Positions 21,928 through 33,386 of a DNA stretch of 64,000 nucleotides are shown piece after piece. A program made the position numbers and the translations under genes. The stretch is from positions 26,299,235 through 26,363,234 of the forward strand of contig OX375877.1 in assembly GCA_947359465.1 (NCBI GenBank), given 5' to 3'. This DNA comes from Metellina segmentata. Taxonomy: Eukaryota > Arthropoda > Arachnida > Araneae > Tetragnathidae. Under the pieces are notes generated by a model. The model was not told the origin of the DNA. It did no database searches and saw only the letters and a list, made by a program, of their open reading frames with translations. Within the stretch, counting starts at the first letter, position 1, and each line of letters begins with the position of its first letter.

Positions 21928-24785
21928 TTATGAATTCTCCAATTCCCACTGACTATCCAATTGTGTCTTAAATTCGTACACTCCCTTTGAATTAACTATA
22001 TTTTCTGGCAACGCGTTCCAACTGTCTATTACCCTATTAAAGTAGTAGTTTTTCCTTAAATCCCGATTAAAATGTGTCTTATTCAATTTATACCCATGGC
22101 CCCTTGTTCTGTTATCCCTATTGAAATTTAAGCCCTCTGTGTCCCCTTGTTTTACAAACTTGAAAAGCTGAATCAAATACCCCCTCCTCCTTCTTCTTTC
22201 CAGTGTATACATGTTTAGCTTACTTAAACGTTCATTATAGTCGAAATTTGCTAGCCCCTTTATTATTTTTGTAGCTCTGTGCTGAACGCTTTCAATTGAT
22301 TCTATGTCCTTTCTCATATATGGAGCACAGAATTGTACAGCATATTCTAGATGTGGTCTTACTAAACCCTTATATAATGGCAAGATTATATTCTTATCCC
22401 TTGAAGTTACAGTCTTTTTAATATACCCCAATAACCTATTAGCCTTTTTACCCGCAGCTGAACACTGGTGACCCATTTTAAAATCCCTGTGAATTATCAC
22501 CCCAAGATCCTTGACTGTTTCTCCCTCCTTTACCTTTACTCCCTGCAGACAGTACTCGGCTCCACTGTTCCTGTAACCCATATGCAGAACTTGACATTTC
22601 CCTACATTAAATGACATACCCCATTTTACAGCCCATTCGGATATCTTATCAAAATCTCCTTGTAAATTTTCTATCTGTAACTTGGTATCCACTGTCCCCC
22701 ATATTTTTAAGTCATCTGCAAATATACTGATTCTATTCTTGATCCCCTGACCTATATCATCTATGAAAATTATAAATAAAATTGGTCCCAAAACTTATCC
22801 CTGAGGCACCCCACTTATAACTTCTGTCCACTGTGAATAATTTCCTTTTACCTGCACTCTCTGCTTTCTACCCAATAACCAATTTTTTATCCATATTAAT
22901 GTTTTTCCCTGAATCTCCAGCCTTTCCAATTTAAACAGTAATGCCTCATGAGGTACTTTATCAAAAGCCTTTTGAAAATCTATGTACATGATATCCACAC
23001 TGCTCTTATTATCCAGCTCCTCAGTAATTTTTTCGTAGAACTTCAAAAGGTTTGTAGAGCAGGATCTGCACTTCCTAAACCCATAATGATTCTCTGATAA
23101 CAGTCCCCCCTCCTCCAAGTATAACATTATATGCTTTTTTTTAACAGAGATTCAAATATTTTGCAAATTACTGATGTTAGACTTACTGGTCTATAGTTGC
23201 CCGGATCACTTTGTATTCCCTTTTTGAAAATTGGAGTTATGTTGGCCAACTTCCAATCCATTGGCACCCAACCTGTGCTATATGTTGAATTAAATATCGT
23301 GTGAATTACTTCCCCCAGTTCTTCCGCGCATTCCACTAGAACTCTCGGATAAATATCGTCTGGCCCTGGTGCTTTAGATGGCTTAATTCTTTTCAACTGA
23401 TGTACTATTTCTTCCCTGCTGAATTTGCATTCTTTAATTATACCCCCTGCAAAGGCTCCATCCTTGGGATCCTTTTTTAAACTATAGTTACCATTGAAAA
23501 CCCCCAGAAAAAAGTCATTTAACACGTTTGCCATTCCCACCTCGTCTTGAATTAATTCACCTCCCTTCCCCTCTAACGGGCCCAGTGTAGTGCTAAATTT
23601 ATTTTTACCACTTGCATATGCAAAAAATTCTTTTGGGTTTATATTTATTTCCCTTGCTAATTTTTCCTCCAAGGACACCTTTTGCTTCCGACTAATAGTT
23701 TTAAACTCCTTTCTGGCTTTCTGATATGCCTCCTTGTCCCTGTCGTTACCAGTGCTTTTATATACCCTGTATGTTCTTTGTTTTAATTTTAAAGCTTTGT
23801 GTGTTTCCCCTGAAAACCACATAGGGAGCAATTTTCTAGATTTTCCTTTTTTCCTGAACGTTACGTGTTTTTTTAACACCCTGTCTAACTTATTCTTGAA
23901 TTCCTCCCATTGTTCAGAATGATGCGGTGCTAATAATCCCCCTTTGAATGTTTCCTTTAACTCTTCCCTTATCTTATGAAAATTTACCTTTCTGAAATTT
24001 GGAATTATTCTACTATTGATTGTGTATGCTGACTGAAAATTTATACTTAATCTGATACTTCTATGATCACTTTCTCCCAGTGGCTCACCTATAACCAAAT
24101 CCTGCACCCTATCCTCATTATTGCTGAAAATCAAATCCAATATTGCATTGTCCCTAGTATCCTCATACACCTTCTGGTACAAAAAACAATCCTGTATCAC
24201 TTCCAAAAATTCTGCCCCTTTCCCATTTGTAGCTAGATTGTTTGTCCAGTCAATATTTGGATAGTTATAGTCCCCCATTAAAATTAATTCTCCTTTTTGA
24301 CATGCTTCGTTTATCAGATTGCACATGCCCTTTTCCTGCTCTTCACTACAAACAGGAGGTCTATATATATTACCCAGAATTAGTCCTTTGCCTTTGTCTG
24401 TATTCAGTGTCACCCAGACTGATTCTATACCCTCAGTTTTACTATTTAACTTTATTTCCGTACAGTTTAAGAATTCTCTCACATAAATCAAAACCCCACC
24501 CCCTTTCCTATTCTCTCTGTCCTCCCTAAACATTGTGAATCCACTTAATTCTAAAATTTGTGCATCTTCACTGCTTGCCCAACTTTCAGTAATCCCAATG
24601 ATATCTATATCTTCTGCTTGTGCAATTCCCTTGAGCTCATCCATTTTATTTCCATCACTGCGAGCATTACAATAAAATACTTTTAGCTTATTTTTCACCC
24701 TTACATTGCACTTTCCCTTTGTATTGTTTGTCTCCTGCAATTTAGACCCTGTTAGTTTTCCTAAGCAATTACTGTGTACTGTCAA
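21928..24785 (-). pseudogene. LINE ORF2: endonuclease and reverse transcriptase
   Basis: Three open pieces join in order: 24785-23127, 23127-22795, 22791-21928. The first holds an AP-type endonuclease: N of FYCNARSDG, E of ITESWAS, NIYRPP, LMGDYNYPNIDW and SDHRS catalytic motifs. It then enters the RT with KAPGPDDIYP and NYRPVSLTS. The second has YGFRKCRSC, YIDFQKAFDKVPH and GVPQG. The third has the FADD catalytic box (ISIFADDLKIW) and a C-terminal domain (PLYKGLVRPHLEYAVQ, RRRRGYLIQ, SWNALPENIV). A lost A in an A run near 23133 explains the frame change, and a TAA at 22792-22794 replaces the codon after GVPQG. Otherwise nearly intact. Confidence 0.9.
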
Positions 24786-24817
24786 CCCTCTATGTCCTTC
24801 CCATCCCTGCTTGTATA

Positions 24818-25228
24818 CTAGTTTTTTGACTCCAGAATATTCAAAACCCGCTTGCCAACCTCCCTATTACCTATCAAGCTTAAATGCAAATTGTCCCTGC
24901 TTATCCAATCCCTCCTACATTCCTTCCAAACATCTAAAAATCTAACCTCCTCCCTCTCACACAAATCCCCTAACAACCCGTTCATCTTATTGGCCCTTTG
25001 ATTTAACCACCCATTACCTAACCCATACCTAGGTAGTAATCCTAATACTGTTACTTCTGCCCCATGAGACTTAATGCCTCTTAAAAGTGTTTCTGCTTCC
25101 CTCTTAAACTCAACATTAGTAGTCCTCTCTACGTCATTTGTTCCCACCCACACTACTGCCTTTTCCTCCCCTTTAACCACACCTGCCTTAACTGCCTCAA
25201 CTACATGTTTTACCCTGGCACCTGGCAA
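24818..25228 (-). pseudogene. LINE ORF1 fragment: SGNH-type esterase domain
   Basis: The 136-residue frame keeps the later blocks of an SGNH hydrolase/esterase domain as found in ORF1 of CR1 and L2 LINEs: WVGTNDV (block III, near residue 28), LGLLPRYG (near 65) and DNLHLSLIGN with the catalytic Asp and His near the C-terminus. The block I GDS serine region would lie further 5' and is missing because the element is truncated near 25255. The role of this domain in retrotransposition is thought to involve membrane or nucleic-acid interaction. Confidence 0.75.
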
Positions 25229-25269
25229 GCAACACCTTGCAAAATTGCGCTTTTTACGCCCTACCAGAA

Positions 25270-25990
25270 AGAAAAGCTTAAAGAAAAGCTAGACCTACAA
25301 AAAATATGGAACATTCATGAAAGTGGTTTTATCACTGTGCATAAGCCACCAAAAGTAGTTGCTACCTAGGGGAGAATATCGCACACCGGCAAGAAAAGAG
25401 ACACAACTCAAAATTGGAGAATTTGAGAACTATCAACTTAAAGGCTACTATAAGACTTGTATTCAAATATTAAAAGTTTCTTTTAAATTTTAGGTAAGTA
25501 TTTATAGTGATAACTTCTATTATATTCTATAGAATAGCAATATAACATGCTGGGACAACTCGTACATTATTTTTCAATGACATGGGATCAAAATTTTTAT
25601 TTTTTGACTAGTGTTACTTTTCTTGCCGTGGTGCGATATGTTGACGATTCATTGGAAAGTGATAGCAATTACAATGTTCGCGATTCAACAGAAACAGAAT
25701 ACCTTTATGAATTTTCTGATGAAAATGAAGACACCCAAGATGTATCTTTTAGTGAGAATGATTTTGTAATTGCGAAATTTCCAGGGGAAGAAAATTAAAC
25801 CACTTTGTTGGAAAAATCCAGAAACAAATTTCGGTTTTCGAATTTGAAATGAATTTTTTGAGAAAAAAAGGACCAAGCGCCAATCAGTTTATATATCCTG
25901 AGAAAGACAACAAAAACATTGTTGATAAAGAGGATTGTGCTAAAAAGTTTCCAAAACCTATGTTGCGTGAAACACTCAGAATGGCAAACA
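25270..25990 (+). pseudogene. pogo/Tigger transposase, catalytic and C-terminal scraps
   Basis: Directly beyond the LINE the frame reads KLKEKLDLQKIWNIHESGF then TVHKPPKVVAT (25276-25366), the segment with the first catalytic Asp in pogo-type DDE transposases. Here that position is His (NIHE where NVDE is usual). A stop follows at 25367. The middle is missing. A C-terminal piece, open at 25547-25798 (DESLESDSNYN-like acidic stretch, DTQDVSFSENDFVIAKFPG), continues in another frame to about 25985 (FIYPEKDNKNIVDKEDCAKK, then FPKPMLRETLRMAN). Confidence 0.75.
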
Positions 25991-26414
25991 GTTTCGACAT
26001 TATTTGACTTTTCACGTTTTGAAAATATTTACTAGTTTTTTTTAATACAAATAACCTAGGCTTTTGTATGTGTCATAAATGTAGTACTTTTTCAAATGTT
26101 TCATTTGACATGAAAATGGAAATTCTATTTTTGTTTGCTTTGAATTGTTTAAATGTGTTTGTGTGAAGGATCAAGTCTCCCCTTGTGGGGGATCAAGTGT
26201 CCCCATAATTGGGTAGCTGCATTTTTTTTCTCCCATTGTTGAAAAAAATTTATATAAAATTTAAAAATTCATTTATGAAAATGAAATAAATGTTATATCA
26301 TAGAATACAGTTGTATAATTTATAGTGATTCAAAACATTTAAAAAATAACAATATTTTATTAAGATAAAAATTTAAAACTGCAAAAAGGGATCAAATCGC
26401 TCGAGTCTCCACTA

Positions 26415-27225
26415 ATATACCGGAACACATAAGCAAACCGAAACAAAATTCCGATCCTTAAAAAAGCAGAATTCTGAAAAAAAAAAAAAAAAATCTGTTC
26501 TAGCGTGTTGAATTTCGACTTCCTGAATATATTCTGAAGTAAAACAATTCAACAAAAAACTTGAACAATGTTGATAAAGACAATGATTCATAAGCAAAAA
26601 GAACACATATTTATAATTTTTGGGAATCCCCAAATATGACCACAACCATCTCGTTTTCAACTCAAATACTCAAAAAACGAATTATAAATCAAATTAAAAA
26701 ATTAAACATTGATTCTGTGGTTGCCAGATACCGAGTAGAAAAATTACGCTTTTATGATCAATGAGTTTATCGTTTGGGCTTTTCGTGCTACATTATAAAA
26801 TTTAAATAAATATAAAGTTAAATGTTCTAAATATTATTTCTTCATCAATCAAATATTTATAAATATTATTTTCATCATGGCAAGAAGTAAAAATTCAGTT
26901 CAAACATGAAAATTATAATTTAATTTGTTTTAAGAAAATTGTTTTTCGATCAACACTGGTAAAGCAATCTGAGATGCGTATAGCAATCATTTTATACTCA
27001 ATGTTATTTCTATGGCGATTTCAAATTGATTTTGGCTTAGGCCTTAGGTCAATTCTAGGCCTCTTAGGATTCGAATTTTTCAAAATCCTTTCTTAGTGCA
27101 CCCCTACGGTATAAGAAGAATCGCCCTGCAAAATTTCAGCTTCCTAGGACTTGTAGTTCTTGAGATACAGTGATGAGTCAGTCAGTGAGTGAGTGGTATT
27201 TGAATTTTATGTATATAGATTTGCT
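26415..27225 (+). repeat. Dispersed repeat family A, copy 1, right part
   Basis: Continues from 20937 across the pogo insertion. Blocks such as TTGCCAGATACCGAGTAG and TACGCTTTTATGATCAATGA match 62195-62250. The end has CTTGAGATACAGTGATGAGT and a short GAGTCAGTCAGTGAGTGAG run (about 27175-27195). Confidence 0.7.
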
Positions 27226-28559
27226 TGAAGCACATCGGTAAATATTATCTCGAATCTGACTCTGCCGCCTATGAGTGTTCATATTTTTTTAAACGGTATC
27301 TATATTTAAAAATTTGGTTTCAAAGAAGTACACTAGGCAACATTTTAAAAAACCTATGAAATAAGATAAACATTAATTTTAAAAAGTTAAAAACTAATAA
27401 CAATAATTAAAATGCAAAATTTATTTAAAAATTTGGTTTTAAAAAAGTACATTGACAGTAATAAAAAATTCCATTTTTAATCGAAAAATTTTCCTCGGAC
27501 TTTTTATTCTGCATAATCTTGTATGAGTTCTTTAAAACACAATTTATCACATAACTCATGTTTGAAAGTTATCATAGACAATCTACTTAGCCTATGCAGA
27601 GTTATTGTGGATCTGAAATAATTTTTGATGATTTTTAATTTGCAAAAACTTTTTTCACCACATGCAACTTACATAGGAAAAGTTAATAAAATTCTTAGGG
27701 CAATATTAATATAAATGTGACAGATAATTATAAACCTGCGAAAAACTATCTTGAAACCTACCACTTTAAAGCCGTAAAACAAAGTGATAAAGTATCGGTG
27801 TGCTGGGCCACCTTTCTCCATATATTCAGAGGAATAATTTAATTTTTTGGTACTTTGAATCTTTGAAACAATTTGTTTTCCTCTTTTAGTTAAATATAAA
27901 CTTTTACAACACAAATAAAATTTATTCGAAGATTCTTGATAAACTTTTCATACATTTACGTGTTAGAAAACTTTCAAATTCGATATTTTCAAAATCTAAT
28001 TTTGTGTTGCCCCTAGACCCTTCATTTATTACCCATTTCGGGAAATATATCGAAGCTCTCAGAATGCGCGCTGCCCCCTCCGTGCTTCTTTCTCTCTCTC
28101 TATATATAAATATATTAATGGAAGGGCGGGCTGCTAACTGCGTATTTTATACAAAGAGCTCCTCCCCCCCCTCCCCCATCCTGTGAATTTTTTTACAAAA
28201 AAAAATGTCCAAAACTATCATTTAAATAATTTTAAATAAATCCATTCAACAACGCGCTGGACAAAAGTCATAAACCTTTCTGATAAAAAATTTGTAAAAA
28301 GTTTTTTATGTTTATGGATATGGATATTGAGGCATGTGTGTGTGTGTGGAGATGTACGACGGAAATGACTGCGGTAATTATTTTATTTTAATTTAATGGT
28401 CTGCAGTAATTTGTCAATGTCGTCGAAGGGTCGCCCAATTATCTTGAGTGAATGCAGAGTGTTGACATTGTACGAAAACCTTCATATCCTAAAACTTTTT
28501 ATTTGTTTTCATACATTATATTTTTTCTTTACAATAATTTTTGAGTCCCACCCACGAAA
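27226..28559. other. Unassigned AT-rich sequence
   Basis: Includes a small two-copy motif (ATTTAAAAATTTGGTTT at about 27305 and 27422) and a TCTCTCTC/TATATA microsatellite near 28090. No supportable gene. Confidence 0.45.
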
Positions 28560-29245
28560 TCGGCTGCACAGAGTAAATGTCAAGTTTGCACTCCTCTAGA
28601 TCTGAGCTTCATCAATTCACAGGAAATAAAATTCAGAGTCCAAATTTGCTTTAACGCTACTTTTTAATGTTACTTTGAAGTTAAAATGTTAATAATGTTT
28701 ATTGATAGTGTGTGTGGGGCTAAATATGGCTTTCGCCCCTTCTCCCCAGTGACAGGAGGGACCAAATACCCACTGCCCCCTTGTTGGCACGTGCCTGTTT
28801 GCCCTCCTCTAGATCTGCGCCTGCATCTATTGACAGGAAATGAAATTAGAGTCAAAATTTGCTTCAACGGTACCTTTTAATGTTACTTTTGAAATTAAAA
28901 TGTTAATAATGTTACTTGATAGTGTGTGTTTGGGTGGATGGGATAAATAAGGCTTTCGCCCCTTCTCCTCAGTGACAGGAGGGACCAAATATCCCTTGCC
29001 CCCCTGTTGGCACGTGTCTGTTTGCCTTCTTCTAGATTTGGGCCTACATCTATTGACAGGAAATGAAATTAGTCCAAATTTGCTTTAACTACACCTTTTA
29101 ATGTTACTTTTGAAATTAAAATGTTAATAATATTTCTTGATAGTGTGTGTGTGTGTGTGGGGGGGGGGCTAAATATGGTTTTCGCCCCTTCTCCTCAGTG
29201 ACAGGAAAGGCCAAATACCCCCGTGGGCCCCCTGTTGGCACATGC
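28560..29245. repeat. Tandem repeat, unit about 214-221 bp
   Basis: TTAAAATGTTAATAAT starts at 28681, 28895 and 29116, so the unit is 214-221 bases. Each unit contains TTTCGCCCCTTCTCC, CAGTGACAGGA, TGTTGGCACRTGYCTG and TTGACAGGAAATGAAATTAG. A partial unit precedes 28681, and the last is cut at about 29245, where Tc1 sequence begins. A TG microsatellite lies in the last unit. Confidence 0.9.
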
Positions 29246-29246
29246 C

Positions 29247-29888
29247 TGGTTCTACCACAACTACGGGTCCCAGAGTCGCCCATAAGAACGTCCCCCAATG
29301 CATAATACCGCCACCACCAGCCTGTGTATGACCTGCTGTACAAGAGGGGAGCAACTGTTCGCCTGGCAGACAGCGTACCCTGACACGACCATCGACGTGA
29401 TGAATGAGAAATCGGGATTCATCTGACCAGGCAGCTCTCTTCCACTCATCCATGGTCCAGTCTCGATGTTCCCGGGCCCACTGTAGGCGTAGTTCACGAT
29501 GACGCTAGGTCAACAGAGGCACACGAGTGGGACGTCTGCTGCACAGTCCCATATTCAACAGTGTTCGCTGAACTATGTGTTCCGAAACACTTGCTCTTGG
29601 ACCTGCATTGTATTGGGCTGTCAGCTGAGCCACTGTCTCGCGCCGATTTTGCTTTACCAAGCGGGACAATCTCCGACTTCCTTTTTCTTTGATGACGCGT
29701 GGACGACCAACATCTTGGCGTCTACTGCTGGTGTCACCGTTATTTATCCATTTTGCGTGAATACTAACAACGGCAGATTGTGAACAAACTACCAGTAGTG
29801 CAGTTTCGGTAATACTCGTTCCGAGTCTTCGGGCCATTACGATCTGCCCTCTATCAAATTCGCTTAGATCAGCAGCCTTTCCCATCAC
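29247..29888 (-). pseudogene. Tc1 transposase, N-terminal half
   Basis: Starts [17 protein letters not shown] at 29888, a paired-type helix-turn-helix. The second helix-turn-helix region includes GRPRVI and [10 protein letters not shown]. The frame runs to a stop at about 29505 and continues in another frame with RLQWAREHRDW and WSDESRF (first catalytic Asp, near 29420) and GGGIMHWG (near 29305). Second Asp and Glu boxes are missing. Dead by truncation and at least one frameshift. Confidence 0.85.
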
Positions 29889-30031
29889 TCACAAAGTAAG
29901 TGCAATAATGATTACTTACCTTCTCCAGCAGCAGTTAAATACCATTATCGCTTAATCACGTGCCCTCCATGTCCTCCAGACGAGTTCATTGAAAAATGTG
30001 GGGATGGTGATAATGTTTTGTCTCGTCAGTG
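29247..30031 (-). mobile_element. Tc1-like transposon, 5' half
   Basis: A terminal repeat, GATAATGTTTTGTCTCGTCAGTG ending 30031, is the complement of the family end at 18661 with a few changes. Transposase begins at 29888 on the minus strand and is cut at about 29247, where the 214-bp tandem repeat takes over. Only the N-terminal half is kept. Confidence 0.8.
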
Positions 30032-30256
30032 TTAACTGTTTGTGTATAGATCTCAAAGACATGTGTGATAAATGAAATCTTAGAATGTTAAAATTTATAA
30101 ATATTTCAATATTTAATTGATAATAAATACTAGCTCAAAAAAAATATTATTAAACAATAATATATCACGTAATTAAGTGCTACGTAAAATACGAAGTTAC
30201 AAATGCGACATTGTTGATGTGTCATGTAAGCATTGCATTTAGTGCAAGTTTAAAAA

Positions 30257-30530
30257 TCAGGTAGTCAAATAACGTCGCACTGGAGCAACACAACGAGCTA
30301 TTGACGAAGGTCCGGGATCAATTCCCATGGGATAGATTCGAGGACAACACCACTTAATTTTGAACCACGTCAGATAACGAGGTAACACCTGTTCTGATAC
30401 CCTACTTTGCAAAGCTCCACACCACGCCAACGTGAGGACATTTGAGGCCACGACAGATTTCATGTGCACCAGCCTCCGTCCTCCGTGTACAGGACGGTGT
30501 TTGGATAGCCCGAGTTCAGTTCAAAATGCT
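30257..30530 (-). repeat. SINE family S1, inverted copy
   Basis: In reverse orientation it matches the body of the copy at 16235: AGCAACACAACGAGCTATTG, GGTCCGGGATCAATTCCC, CGCCAACGTGAGGAC and GTGCACCAGCC. The tRNA-like head is more diverged. Confidence 0.65.
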
Positions 30531-31190
30531 CGCATAGGAAAAACCCATCAAACCAGGGCGAATCTTCCTGTTAACGGGACCCGATATCTATTTTCCAATG
30601 TGTGTTTTTTATTAGTAACTAATTTTTAATTACTTTATTTTCAGGCACAAGTAAGGCATTATGAAAAAAATTGCTTATAAGTTTTGTAAGTTAAAATAAA
30701 TATTTCATTAAAAGAATAAATGTTTAAAAATGAAGAAAAATAGAAAAATTAATTACATTTCATGCAGACCATTTCTTTAATAATTCTCCCCAAATAGGAA
30801 AAATATAAAACTGAATCTCGCAGGACAAAAACACTTTAGTTGCTATATTGGTTTCTGATGAACTAAAAACACCACGATCTCTTAGAGACTGTTTATTAAA
30901 AATGTTTGCTTCAAAATGTCTATTACCAACCATTGAATACATTTTGAAAGTATATCTTCCTTTAGAGTAGTCAATTTCGTTTAATATTTATTTTCCTACT
31001 GTATATAGGAGAAGCAATGACCGTAGGTGGATCACTATCACTTGTCTAGTCCTTCTCATCGGAGACGAGGATCTCCACTCCCAAATCTATTTGTCTCACG
31101 GAAAAGAGGGTAAGAAAACCCTAAGTTAGTGCGCACACATGTTTAGAATATGAGGAAACCACAAGTTTTGAAAACAGTTTCGTTAAGTTT
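30531..31190. other. Unassigned sequence
   Basis: AT-rich, no supportable gene. Confidence 0.4.
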
Positions 31191-31194
31191 TCAA

Positions 31195-31665
31195 AAAGGC
31201 TCTCTGTTGTTGTTTCTCATGCCTACACTGGCAGACCAAAGGAGTGCCAGGCCCGTCGAAGACGACAAGAGGCGAGAGGGTGCGGCTTCTATGTAAGTGA
31301 GCCCCATTGGGAGGAAGTCCGACTTTGCTCGACACACATGACACATCCGTTTTACAGGAAGGTGCCTTTCATACATCCATTCACTCACACATATCGTAAT
31401 TAAGATCCCAATCAGAGGCCGATAACCCCCTGATCAGGTACCCCCAGAGGTATTAATTTGGTATGGGAACATGGGGGATTTTGTGACCACGACTTATTTA
31501 ACGTGCCCCAGTCACCATTGGTGAACACGACGGTCTTTAACCAGGTCGAAGCGCCGATCTCGCAATCATCAGAATTGCAGGTTCCGCCGAGAATAGAACC
31601 CACAACCCTTCTGATGCGAGCCCGACGCTCTACTAACTTGAGCTACCGCGGCTCAAGGCTCTCTA
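31195..31665 (-). repeat. tRNA-derived SINE, family S2
   Basis: On the minus strand the head reads GCCGCGGTAGCTCAAGTTAG, then TAGAGCG (A box and D-arm GCTC/GAGC) and later GGGTTCTATTC (B box). About 400 bases of non-tRNA body follow to about 31195. Unlike a tRNA gene, the acceptor and anticodon arms do not pair well. Confidence 0.75.
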
Positions 31666-31803
31666 AAAATGAATGAGTTGCTGTTTACTACATACATACT
31701 AAATGAATCTGCATTCATCGGAAATTTTACGCTTTATTAAAAATCGGAGCATAAGTTTAAGTCGTATACCGAAAAAGTGTAAAGTCTATTGCATCAAAAT
31801 GTC

Positions 31804-31829
31804 AAAAAAAAAAAAAAAAAAAAAAAAAT
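31804..31829. repeat. Poly(A) run
   Basis: An unbroken A run of about 26 bases after GTCAAAA; could be the tail of an unrecognised retroposon. Confidence 0.8.
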
Positions 31830-31889
31830 TTGTACTGGAAAATTTTAAAATTCCAATAGCAAATTTTTGTTTTTAGAAACGAAACCTTT

Positions 31890-33386
31890 TAATTAACTCT
31901 AGTGTAAAACTGACCGCAGAACGACGAATCGAAATAACCCTGAGAAGGAAGCTGGGTCACGTGGTTTTGAACGAGTCTGTTCTTTGAATTAGACGATATA
32001 TTCGAAGATAAAAAGCGCTTGCACAGTTGGCGTCTTTTTGATAATGCTTCACTAAAATCCACACACGCAGGTGGGTCTAGGTTTCCTAGAAAACACCACG
32101 AAACTGTCGCGTTCGGGATACCCTGCGCAATCCCGAACACAACATCCGGTATAAGCCTAAGGTAAAGGTAAGCCTCGAACAAGGGTAGGACATGGAAAGA
32201 ACGACGCCACTGAAAGAATTCGGAGGTGAAGTTGATTTTCAAAATATTTAACTATGGTTTCATAAAGGAAAGGCTGGAAAAGGATGGTTTCCAGTTGTAT
32301 TTTCAGAATGAACTTTTTATTTGGGGGGTCATAATCTTAATATTAAAGCAGACGCTTTAAATCAACGTGTAGTGTTTCCGTTATAGCTGCTTTCATTAAA
32401 TCAAGTGGTTCGTAGATTTATCCATACTTAGGACGAATTTAAATTTTGGTTCCAGGAAAAAAACACGTGGGCAAAATTTGATTTGAAGACCAAATCTACA
32501 TCACAGAGCAAAAGCAGCTCTTCCTTTTTTTGGAACAGATGGATCAAACATTCACACCGCACGATTTGGTGATGATTTGGTGCAAATTCCATCTTGTATA
32601 CTTTTGTTTTAAAATTAAAGCACGCCTGTAAATCACGCATCGCGGTTAAACAAAGGAAGTTGCCAACTTGTCGAAGAAATTACGTGTAACTTCATTTTTC
32701 CGTTTTCATGGTCAGCTCTTTTTGTTGTTTTCTATTATTGTTAAAATGGTTGCAAAACGTTGGCATAATTTATTGAAAAAAACTCTTGGGAACAAACTGT
32801 TTCATGAAGTTTATTCATTTATGATAAGTTGCCGGTTTGTAAAGTTGCATTTTATACGGCATTCTCGAGGATTACAAAAGTTAAAGAATCGACCCATTCT
32901 CCTTGTGCGAAATTAACATTTATCGTACTAGTAAATGTCAATCAAAATGTGTAGAAATATTTGAAACTCTTCAATAATATTTTAGTGAAGAGAAATTTCG
33001 ATTTATATGAGTTTATTTAAATCTGTCGTATTCACACGAAAAGCATAGAAACGTATTTAATGTCTTTGATGATTCCATAGAGCAAAACAGTACACCAGAA
33101 GCGAATACAATTTTTTCACATTTATCTCCTAGAAAATTCTTTTCAATCAAAATTTACAGGAAATTCATCAATTAGTTCTAAATTACAAGCGAGTTCTTTG
33201 GGAATAATAGGACCGCATACATTGGATTTACATCCGGGACACTGGTGAGATATTACAGTTATGGCGGCGATGTATTGGTTATAAGTATTATAAACTTTTC
33301 GTAAAACCCGTCTTTTTAATTTCGGCTATACATGAAGGTTTTATTTCTTAAGTGTAGTATTAAATGTACTTGAATACTAAAGAAAC
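31890..33386 (+). other. Sequence upstream of mask start; promoter or 5' UTR may lie here
   Basis: Slightly more CG-containing than its surroundings, with an inverted TTCGGGAT/ATCCCGAA pair at about 32111-32136. I cannot place a promoter or transcription start. An in-frame TAA at 33378-33380 bounds the coding frame of exon 1. Confidence 0.3.

Larger units (their letters stand above)
21856..25255 (-). mobile_element. CR1-like non-LTR retrotransposon, 5' truncated
   Basis: On the minus strand, ORF1 end (24818-25228) is followed 32 bases later by ORF2 (24785 down to 21928) with endonuclease and reverse transcriptase. The 3' untranslated part is short and ends in a small repeat tail (ATTTGTATTTGTATTTATTT, 21856-21880), as CR1 elements end in short tandem motifs rather than poly(A). 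It lies inside the pogo transposase frame, which resumes on the other side. ORF1 is truncated, and ORF2 has one frameshift and one in-frame stop, so this copy is inactive. Confidence 0.9.
20940..26412 (+). mobile_element. pogo/Tigger DNA transposon, interrupted by a LINE
   Basis: Terminal repeats: left GGGGAGACTGGGGACACTTG at 20940, right ending CGCTCGAGTCTCCAC at 26412; the 27-base ends including TA match at 21 of 27 positions. TA flanks both sides (20938-20939, 26413-26414). Subterminal copies of GGGGACACTTGATCCC-type motifs lie at 20952-20982, 21308-21364 and, inverted, 26168-26205. Transposase remnants inside are of pogo/Tigger type. The related repeat at 61880-61960 shows the same sequence without this insertion, proving the boundaries. 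Without the CR1 insert the element is about 2.1 kb, normal for Tigger. Confidence 0.9.

Noticed and set aside
23734..25292. Open frames on the + strand across the LINE (for example 23734-23922, 24242-24529, 24706-24945, 25074-25292)
   Set aside because: They are antisense shadows of the LINE ORFs on the minus strand and show no domain.
28678..29245. CRISPR-like array
   Set aside because: The whole 214-221 bp unit is repeated, without short identical repeats separated by unique spacers, and the DNA is eukaryotic.
31585..31660. tRNA gene on the minus strand
   Set aside because: A and B boxes are present, but acceptor and anticodon stems do not pair well and a long body follows, so a SINE is a better call.
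31889..32242. 117-codon minus frame upstream of mask
   Set aside because: No recognisable motif. The region is more likely upstream sequence of mask.
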